A program made the position numbers and the translations under genes. Below are positions 5,247-9,866 of a stretch of 9,866 nt of DNA, one piece after another. How positions within the stretch are numbered: the stretch's first letter is position 1; each line of letters begins with the position of its first letter. Location: assembly GCA_943369575.1 (NCBI GenBank), contig CALRNP020000213.1, positions 1 to 9,866 on the forward strand. Reading direction: 5' to 3'. The notes beneath the pieces were generated by a model. It worked only from the letters and a program-made list of their open reading frames with translations, did no database searches and was not told the DNA's origin. The DNA is from Azorhizobium sp943369575. GTDB taxonomy: Bacteria; Pseudomonadota; Alphaproteobacteria; Rhizobiales; Xanthobacteraceae.

Positions 5247-6320
5247 CTATTCGGCGGCGGTGATGCGCTTGGAGGGGGAGACCGCCGCGGCGGGTACGTC
5301 CTCGGGCGCCAGCGGCGGGGCCCCCGCAACCGCTTCCGCCGCCGCCAGGCCGGCGGCGCGCTTGCGGCCAAGGCCAATCTCGCGCACGCCCAGCAGCGTC
5401 AGCGCCAAGGCGAATGGCACGATGTAATAGAACAGCCGGAACACCAGCAGCGCGCCCACCATTTCGCCGGTCTCGAACTGCGGCAGCGCCACCAGCAGCG
5501 CCGCGTCGAACACCCCGAGCCCACCGGGCGCATGGCTGGCGAAGCCCAGCAGGGTCGCGGTGACGAAGATCACCGCCAGCGCGATGGGGTCGATATAGGG
5601 GCTGGCGGGCATCAGCATGTACATGGCCGCGGCGCACAGGCTGAGATCGAGAATGCCGATGCCCACCTGGAGCAGCGTGGTCTTGCCGGCCGGCAGCGTC
5701 ACGAACCAACTGGAGCGCCCGATCTTGCGCGGCGCGGCGCTGACCCACCACACATAGCCCAGCAGCACCACCAGGGCGCCCGCGCCCAGCAGGCGGTTCA
5801 CCATCGGCGGCAATTGATCCACGGCGGTGGCGGCTTCGGGATGAATGAAGATGCCGAGGCCCAGGACCGCGATGTTGCCGAGCCAGAAGGTCAGGCCGGC
5901 CACGAAGCAGATCTTGGCCACGTCGATGGCGTTGAGGCCCCAGGCGGAATAGATGCGGTAGCGCACCGAGCCGCCGGTGAAGACGGTGAAGCCGACATTA
6001 TGGCCCACCGAATAGGAGCAGAAGCCGGACAGCGCTGCCACCCGATAGGGCACCTCGGTCTTGCCGATGGTGCGCAGGGCGAACCAGTCATAGAAGGTCA
6101 GGGTCACATAGGCGCAGGCCACCAGCACAAAGGCGGCGGCCACATGCAGCGGGTTCTTGGCCTTGAGCGCCGCCACCACATCCGCGAAATTCAGATTGTG
6201 CAGCATGCGGTAAAGAACGGTGGCGGCAATGCCGATCACCACCAGGCTGGCAATCAAGCCAAGGCCATGCAGCCCCACCTTGTCGCGCAGGAAACGCCAA
6301 ATCCGTGATGGAACGCTCAT
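5247..6320 (-). CDS. Lysylphosphatidylglycerol synthase transmembrane (MprF flippase-like, UPF0104) family protein
   Basis: Polytopic inner-membrane protein of 357 residues. It corresponds to the N-terminal flippase-like domain of MprF (LPG_synthase_TM, COG0392/YbhN-type). Hydrophobic segments lie at about 18-40, 56-76, 92-112, 134-158, 175-193, 215-237, 245-262 and 286-312. Two stretches are characteristic: SVGHNVGFTVFTGGSVRYRI (104-123) and GFASHAPGGLGVFDAALLVA (259-278). The C-terminal aminoacyl-transferase domain of true MprF is absent. Instead the protein ends in an Ala/Pro/Glu-rich cytoplasmic tail (about 319-357). It is therefore not expected to make lysyl-PG itself; lipid or polyprenyl-lipid transport is the family-based inference. 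The start ATG 6320 has no strong Shine-Dalgarno (GGGGAAAA is about 12 nt away). It converges on the exported DUF4412-like gene. The substrate is unknown. Confidence 0.88.
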   Translation of the reverse strand: MSVPSRIWRFLRDKVGLHGLGLIASLVVIGIAATVLYRMLHNLNFADVVAALKAKNPLHVAAAFVLVACAYVTLTFYDWFALRTIGKTEVPYRVAALSGFCSYSVGHNVGFTVFTGGSVRYRIYSAWGLNAIDVAKICFVAGLTFWLGNIAVLGLGIFIHPEAATAVDQLPPMVNRLLGAGALVVLLGYVWWVSAAPRKIGRSSWFVTLPAGKTTLLQVGIGILDLSLCAAAMYMLMPASPYIDPIALAVIFVTATLLGFASHAPGGLGVFDAALLVALPQFETGEMVGALLVFRLFYYIVPFALALTLLGVREIGLGRKRAAGLAAAEAVAGAPPLAPEDVPAAAVSPSKRITAAE

Positions 6321-6355
6321 AAGGCACCGTTTTCCCCGCCGATGGCCGAACGGCC

Positions 6356-6391
6356 TCCAGGATACCCAGCAGGTCCAGGATACCCAGTACG
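6356..6391. repeat. Tandem 18-bp repeat in the leader of the flippase-like gene
   Basis: The 14-mer TCCAGGATACCCAG occurs at 6356-6369 and 6374-6387, giving an 18-bp period with 16 of 18 positions matching between units. The core GGATACC occurs a third time at 6419-6425. The array lies 36-105 nt upstream of the ATG at 6320, where promoter or leader elements are expected. It could be a binding-site array for a regulator or a simple slippage duplication. Confidence 0.6.
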
Positions 6392-6441
6392 TCTATTCCC
6401 GCAACGGTGCTAGCCGAAGGATACCACCGCAACAGGCCGGA

Positions 6442-6463
6442 AGGACTGACGTTACGTCGTCCT
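6442..6463. promoter_or_regulatory. Imperfect dyad in the kup/flippase-gene intergenic region
   Basis: An inner perfect inverted repeat GACGT-T-ACGTC (6448-6458) is flanked by AGGAC (6442-6446) and GTCCT (6459-6463). This gives 10-bp arms with one bulged T at 6447. It lies about 60 nt past the kup stop and about 120 nt before the flippase-gene start. It may be a regulator site for the downstream gene or a kup 3' hairpin. No U-run follows on the minus strand. Confidence 0.4.
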
Positions 6464-6495
6464 CATCCTTGCATTGATGCCTTACCGCCTCAAGA

Positions 6496-6514
6496 CGGCG
6501 CTCCCATGGCGCCG
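6496..6514 (-). terminator. Weak hairpin after kup
   Basis: CGGCGC (6496-6501) pairs with GCGCCG (6509-6514) across a 7-nt loop, 10 nt after the kup stop, followed on the minus strand by TCTTG. The stem is only 6 bp and the U-tract poor, so termination here is a tentative reading. Confidence 0.3.
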
Positions 6515-6524
6515 GCATCCTGGC

Positions 6525-8411
6525 TCACAATTTTACCGGATAGCCGATTTCCATGGTCCGGCTGCGCGGCAGGCCGAAGCGATCCACCGAGCGTTCGGCA
6601 TTGCGGGCGAGGAAGGCGAAGACGTGCGCCACCACATCGCTCATGCGCGTCACCTCGTCGGGCGGGATGATGCGCTCATGGCCGATCACATAGATCGCCT
6701 CGTCCGGATCCAGGCCGCGCGCGCTGAGCGCCGGGCCGAGCACCGAAGGCACGTCGATCTGCTGCATGTAGCCGAAGCGCAGATCCACCCGCACATAGGA
6801 GCCGTCGATGGCCGTCACCCGCACCCGGTCGTCCACCGATACGCGCGGACGGGCCGCGATCCACACCGAGACGATGACCGCCCGGTGAAAGCGCACCTTC
6901 AACAGGTCCGACATGCGCGAGAGCGCCACCGGCGTCATGGCTCCGGCCCGCGACAGGAAGATGGCAGTGCGCGGGCTTTCGGCGTCGTTGGCGCGGTCCT
7001 TGCGGGCGACGAAATTGTCCAGCGGCTCGGTGAAGCGCACCTGCTGCGCCACCACCCCCTCCAGGCCCCGGCGCCAGCTCACCATGACGAAGATGACGAT
7101 GCCGGCGATGGTCAGCGGCAGCCAGCCGCCCTCGTGCAGCTTAGTGAGGTTTGAGGTGGCGAAGGCGGCATCCAGGCTGAGCAGGCCGATGCCCAGGGCC
7201 CAGACGGCGGGCTTCGGCCATTTCCAGGAACGGTTCACCTGGGCCACGAACAGCACCGAGGTGGTGACCATGGCGAAGGCCACCGCGATGCCATAGGCCG
7301 AGGCCAGATGGTCGGAGGCCTCAAAGCCCAGCACCACGGCGATGCAGGCGATCATCAACAGCCAGTTCAGCCGGCCCACATAGATGTGCTGCTCATTGTG
7401 CTCGCTGGTGTAGCGGATGCGCATGGGCGGCAGATAGCCCAGTTCGATCGCCTGCTTGGCCAGCGAGAACACGCCGGTGATGATGGATTGCGAGGCGATC
7501 ACGGTGGCGGCGGTCGCCAGGACCAGCATGGGCAGGTCGAACAGGTCCGGGCACAGATCGTAGAACGGGTTGCGCACGGCGGTGGGATCCCGCAGCAGGA
7601 TCGCGCCCTGGCCGAAATAATTCAGCAGCAGCGACGGCATGGCCACGAACAGCCAGGCGCGGGCGATGACCTTGCGGCCGAAATGGCCCAGATCCGCATA
7701 AAGCGCCTCACCGCCGGTGATGGCCAGGAAGCAGGCGCCGAGAATCACACCCGCCAGCGCGGTGTGGTCCAACATCAGGCGCACCCCGAGGCGCGGGTCG
7801 AGGCCCGCCAGCACTTCGGGGGCCTGGACGATGCCATAGATGCCAAGCAGCGCCAGCGAGCCGAACCACACCATCATGATCGGGCCATAGAAACTGGCGA
7901 TCCGCTCGGTGCCCAGGCGCTGCGACAGGAAGATGCCCAGCAGCACCAGCACCGTGATCGGCACGATCCAGGCATTCAGCCCCGGCGAGATGACCTGGAG
8001 GCCCTCGATGGCCGAGAGCACCGACATGGCCGGCGTCAGCACGCCGTCGCCGATGAGCATGGCCGCGCCCACCAGGCCGGCGGCCAGAAGATACCAGCGC
8101 AGGCCGAGGGCGCTGCGGTGCAGATCCAGCAGGGTGACCAGCGCCAGGATGCCGCCTTCGCCGTCATTGTCCGCCCGCAGCACCAGCATCACGTATTTGA
8201 CCGTGATGGAGAGAATGATGCTCCAGGTGATGAGGGACAGCAGGCCCAGCACGTCGGAGGGCAGGAAAGCGGTGCCGCCCACCGCCAGCACGCCCTGCTT
8301 GAGGGCATAAAGGGGGCTGGTGCCGATGTCGCCAAACACGACGCCGAGCGCGCCGATCTCGGCTGCGAACGGCAGGATCAGCTTACGGTCACGACTGAAG
8401 CTCAAGGACAT
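6525..8411 (-). CDS. kup: Kup-family low-affinity potassium uptake protein
   Basis: Inner-membrane potassium transporter, probably a potassium/proton symporter of the KUP/HAK/KT family. It has 628 residues, matching the usual length (about 620-650). The membrane part spans about residues 15-450 with the family's signature stretches. These are GVVFGDIGTSPLYALK (23-38, with the conserved Asp28), ADNDGEGGILAL (80-91), IGDGVLTPAMSVLSAIEGL (120-138), TGGEALYADLGHFG (232-245) and SQSIITGVFSLAKQA (308-322). A soluble cytoplasmic C-terminal domain (about 451-628) ends in MEIGYPVKL, as in intact Kup proteins. The start ATG 8411 is chosen because the N-terminus aligns with the family; its Shine-Dalgarno is weak. 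It is separated by about 275 nt from ahcY and looks like its own transcription unit. Hyphomicrobiales often carry several kup copies, so paralogue numbering cannot be assigned. Confidence 0.96.
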   Translation of the reverse strand: MSLSFSRDRKLILPFAAEIGALGVVFGDIGTSPLYALKQGVLAVGGTAFLPSDVLGLLSLITWSIILSITVKYVMLVLRADNDGEGGILALVTLLDLHRSALGLRWYLLAAGLVGAAMLIGDGVLTPAMSVLSAIEGLQVISPGLNAWIVPITVLVLLGIFLSQRLGTERIASFYGPIMMVWFGSLALLGIYGIVQAPEVLAGLDPRLGVRLMLDHTALAGVILGACFLAITGGEALYADLGHFGRKVIARAWLFVAMPSLLLNYFGQGAILLRDPTAVRNPFYDLCPDLFDLPMLVLATAATVIASQSIITGVFSLAKQAIELGYLPPMRIRYTSEHNEQHIYVGRLNWLLMIACIAVVLGFEASDHLASAYGIAVAFAMVTTSVLFVAQVNRSWKWPKPAVWALGIGLLSLDAAFATSNLTKLHEGGWLPLTIAGIVIFVMVSWRRGLEGVVAQQVRFTEPLDNFVARKDRANDAESPRTAIFLSRAGAMTPVALSRMSDLLKVRFHRAVIVSVWIAARPRVSVDDRVRVTAIDGSYVRVDLRFGYMQQIDVPSVLGPALSARGLDPDEAIYVIGHERIIPPDEVTRMSDVVAHVFAFLARNAERSVDRFGLPRSRTMEIGYPVKL

Positions 8412-8687
8412 TGCTCGAGATCCGGCCGCTTACGGTTTTGAGGGGGGCATGACGAACGGACGGCGAGCGCTCAAGGCTATCTCTCTGCATCGGGTGCGCT
8501 TGAGGCGCCCCGATCTCCAGTCGAAACGGTTCAAGGCTGCCCCCCGCAACATGCCGCCTCGAAGGACGACTGCCGCTCACACCTAGCCCCGTTCGAGAGG
8601 CATGACAATGTGCCGGGTCGGAGCATGCAAGCTTCACGCACGGCAGAAGGGGCGCACCCGGCGCGGAGCCGGGTGCGCAAACCGCAA
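8412..8687. other. ahcY-kup intergenic region (276 nt, no gene)
   Basis: Contains the ahcY terminator hairpin at its right end and must hold the kup promoter on the minus strand. A CTTGAG near 8469-8474, with TCATGC 17 nt later, has the spacing of a housekeeping promoter. The -10 match is poor, so I do not claim it. An 82-codon open frame on the minus strand (start at 8637) runs into kup. It has no recognisable domain and looks like chance. Confidence 0.45.
8652..8678 (-). terminator. Terminator hairpin after ahcY
   Basis: Perfect 11-bp inverted repeat GCGCACCCGGC (8652-8662) with GCCGGGTGCGC (8668-8678), 5-nt loop. It begins 9 nt after the ahcY stop on the minus strand. The following bases (CCCTTCT) are only weakly U-rich, common for GC-rich alphaproteobacteria. 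It separates ahcY from kup. Confidence 0.72.
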
Positions 8688-9866
8688 TCAGTAGCGGTAG
8701 AGTTCCGGCTTGAAGGGGCCTTCCTGAGACACGCCGATATATTCGGACTGCTTGTCGGAGAGCTTGGTGAGCTTCACGCCGATCTTGTCCAGGTGAAGCG
8801 CCGCGACCTTCTCGTCGAGCTTCTTGGGCAGGGTGTAGACCTTCTTGTCATACTGGCCCGGCTTGGTCCAAAGCTCGATCTGCGCCAGCGTCTGATTGGT
8901 GAACGACGCAGACATCACGAAGCTCGGGTGACCCGTGGCATTGCCCAGATTCACCAGACGGCCTTCCGACAGCAGGATGATGCGCTTCTTGTCGGGGAAC
9001 TCGATCTCGTCGACCTGCGGCTTCACATTGTGCCACTTGAAGTTCTTCAGGCCAGCGACCTGAATCTCGCTGTCGAAGTGGCCGATGTTGCAGACGATGG
9101 CGCGGTCCTTCATGGCCCGCATGTGATCGACGGTGATCACGTCCAGATTGCCGGTGGCGGTCACGAAGATGTCGGCGCGGGGAGCCGCGTCTTCCATCGT
9201 GGTGACTTCATAGCCTTCCATCGCCGCCTGCAGGGCGCAGATCGGATCGACTTCGGACACCATCACGCGGCAGCCGGCATTGCGCAGGGACGCAGCCGAG
9301 CCTTTGCCCACGTCGCCGAAGCCGGCGATCATGGCGACCTTGCCGGCCATCATGACGTCAGTGCCGCGGCGGATGCCGTCCACCAGGCTCTCGCGGCAAC
9401 CATAGAGGTTGTCGAACTTGGACTTGGTGACGCTGTCATTGACGTTGATCGCAGGCCAGAGCAGCGTGCCCTTCTTCTGCATCTCGTACAGGCGGTGCAC
9501 GCCCGTGGTGGTCTCTTCGGTCACGCCGCGGATCGACTTCGCCAGCTGGGTGTACCAGCCGTGCTTGTGCTTCAGGCGGCGCTTGATGGCGGCGAAGAGG
9601 ACTTCCTCTTCTTCATTGGTGGCGCCGTCGAGGAAGGCGGTGTCGCCGGCTTCCGCGCGCAGGCCGAGGTGAACCAGCAACGTGGCGTCGCCGCCGTCGT
9701 CGAGGATCATGTTCGGGGCGCCGCCGTCGGCCCACTCGAAGATGCGATGGGTGTAGTCCCAGTATTCCTCCAGCGTCTCGCCCTTGACGGCGAAGACGGG
9801 GGTGCCGGCGGCGGCGATGGCGGCCGCGGCATGGTCCTGGGTGGAGTAGATGTTGCAGGAGGCCCA
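8688..9866 (-). CDS. ahcY: S-adenosyl-L-homocysteine hydrolase (partial, C-terminal 392 residues)
   Basis: Cytosolic NAD-dependent enzyme that reversibly splits S-adenosylhomocysteine into adenosine and homocysteine, removing the product inhibitor of methyltransferases and feeding methionine regeneration. The frame is open to the window edge: the first complete codon is Trp of WASCNIYSTQDHAAAAI, so roughly 75-80 N-terminal residues are missing (family about 465-475 in alphaproteobacteria). Conserved elements follow in order: MILDDGGDATLLVH, the long-form bacterial/plant insertion (about 40 residues around DGATNEEEEVLFAAIKRRL), GVTEETTTGVHRLYE, NVNDSVTKSKFDNLYG with the catalytic Lys/Asp, the NAD-binding AGFGDVGKGSAASLR, NIGHFDSEI, GNATGHPSFVMS, and the hallmark C-terminus GPFKPELYRY. 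The Met at 9710 is internal, not a start. A strong hairpin follows the stop. Confidence 0.97.
   Translation of the reverse strand, partial: WASCNIYSTQDHAAAAIAAAGTPVFAVKGETLEEYWDYTHRIFEWADGGAPNMILDDGGDATLLVHLGLRAEAGDTAFLDGATNEEEEVLFAAIKRRLKHKHGWYTQLAKSIRGVTEETTTGVHRLYEMQKKGTLLWPAINVNDSVTKSKFDNLYGCRESLVDGIRRGTDVMMAGKVAMIAGFGDVGKGSAASLRNAGCRVMVSEVDPICALQAAMEGYEVTTMEDAAPRADIFVTATGNLDVITVDHMRAMKDRAIVCNIGHFDSEIQVAGLKNFKWHNVKPQVDEIEFPDKKRIILLSEGRLVNLGNATGHPSFVMSASFTNQTLAQIELWTKPGQYDKKVYTLPKKLDEKVAALHLDKIGVKLTKLSDKQSEYIGVSQEGPFKPELYRY

Noticed and set aside
5223..6308. Plus-strand open frame of 361 codons opposite the flippase-like gene; similar long antisense frames lie opposite pstS and kup.
   Set aside because: His/Gln/Gly-rich shadow frames without domains; the minus strand has real membrane or periplasmic proteins with family motifs.
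6088..6432. Minus-strand open frame (114 codons) covering the tandem repeat and overlapping the start of the flippase-like gene.
   Set aside because: It is out of frame with the flippase gene, becomes low-complexity once it enters that gene, and shows no ribosome binding site or domain.
8471..8538. TCAAGGCT occurring twice, 60 bp apart, upstream of kup.
   Set aside because: Only 8 nt shared with no symmetry; likely chance in a 276-nt spacer.
8602..8608. TTGTCAT on the minus strand between ahcY and kup, considered as a PHO box for kup.
   Set aside because: Isolated half-site with no in-phase partner.
8389..8637. Minus-strand open frame of 82 codons upstream of and overlapping kup.
   Set aside because: No domain, no clear ribosome binding site, and it overlaps the kup start out of frame.
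1..9866. Search by eye for CRISPR arrays, insertion-sequence ends, tRNA genes, attachment sites or a defence-type cassette.
   Set aside because: None seen. Gene content, strand pattern and base composition are uniform and consistent with core chromosome.

Overview
The window is chromosomal DNA from a high-GC alphaproteobacterium. Best guess is Hyphomicrobiales, possibly Xanthobacteraceae (Xanthobacter/Azorhizobium-like). This rests on GC-rich codon use, the order phoR-pstS-pstC-pstA, the long bacterial form of AhcY and a stand-alone MprF-type flippase domain. The taxon is inference; no rRNA or other marker is present. Seven protein genes are supported. Six lie on the minus strand, and the two at the window ends (pstA and ahcY) are cut.

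Phosphate block, about 1-4250, all minus strand and transcribed right to left: phoR (sensor kinase), pstS (periplasmic phosphate-binding protein), pstC and pstA (permeases, pstA cut at its C-terminus). The usual remaining members pstB, phoU and phoB would lie just outside the left edge. Control signals are clear. At least three PHO-box 7-mers with an exact 11-bp period sit directly after the phoR stop and upstream of pstS. Two consecutive terminator-like hairpins sit between pstS and pstC. Together they suggest that PhoB induces pstS strongly and that only part of the transcription reads on into the permease genes.

Middle block, about 4250-6525: one plus-strand gene for a small exported protein resembling DUF4412/LolA-like proteins, with a 7+4+7 dyad just upstream of its start. 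It converges on a minus-strand gene for a polytopic membrane protein of the lysylphosphatidylglycerol-synthase transmembrane (MprF flippase/UPF0104) family. A symmetric hairpin between them can serve as a shared terminator. The leader of the flippase gene carries a tandem 18-bp repeat and a near-perfect dyad.

Right block, about 6525-9866, minus strand: kup (low-affinity potassium/proton symporter), then the C-terminal 392 residues of ahcY (S-adenosylhomocysteine hydrolase), followed by a strong hairpin. These are housekeeping genes with no evident functional link to the phosphate block.

I found no mobile element, CRISPR array, tRNA, rRNA or defence-like cassette. The window looks like ordinary core genome. 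The points most worth a second look are the regulatory architecture of pstS-pstC, the dyad and repeats around the middle block, and the two poorly characterised envelope proteins.
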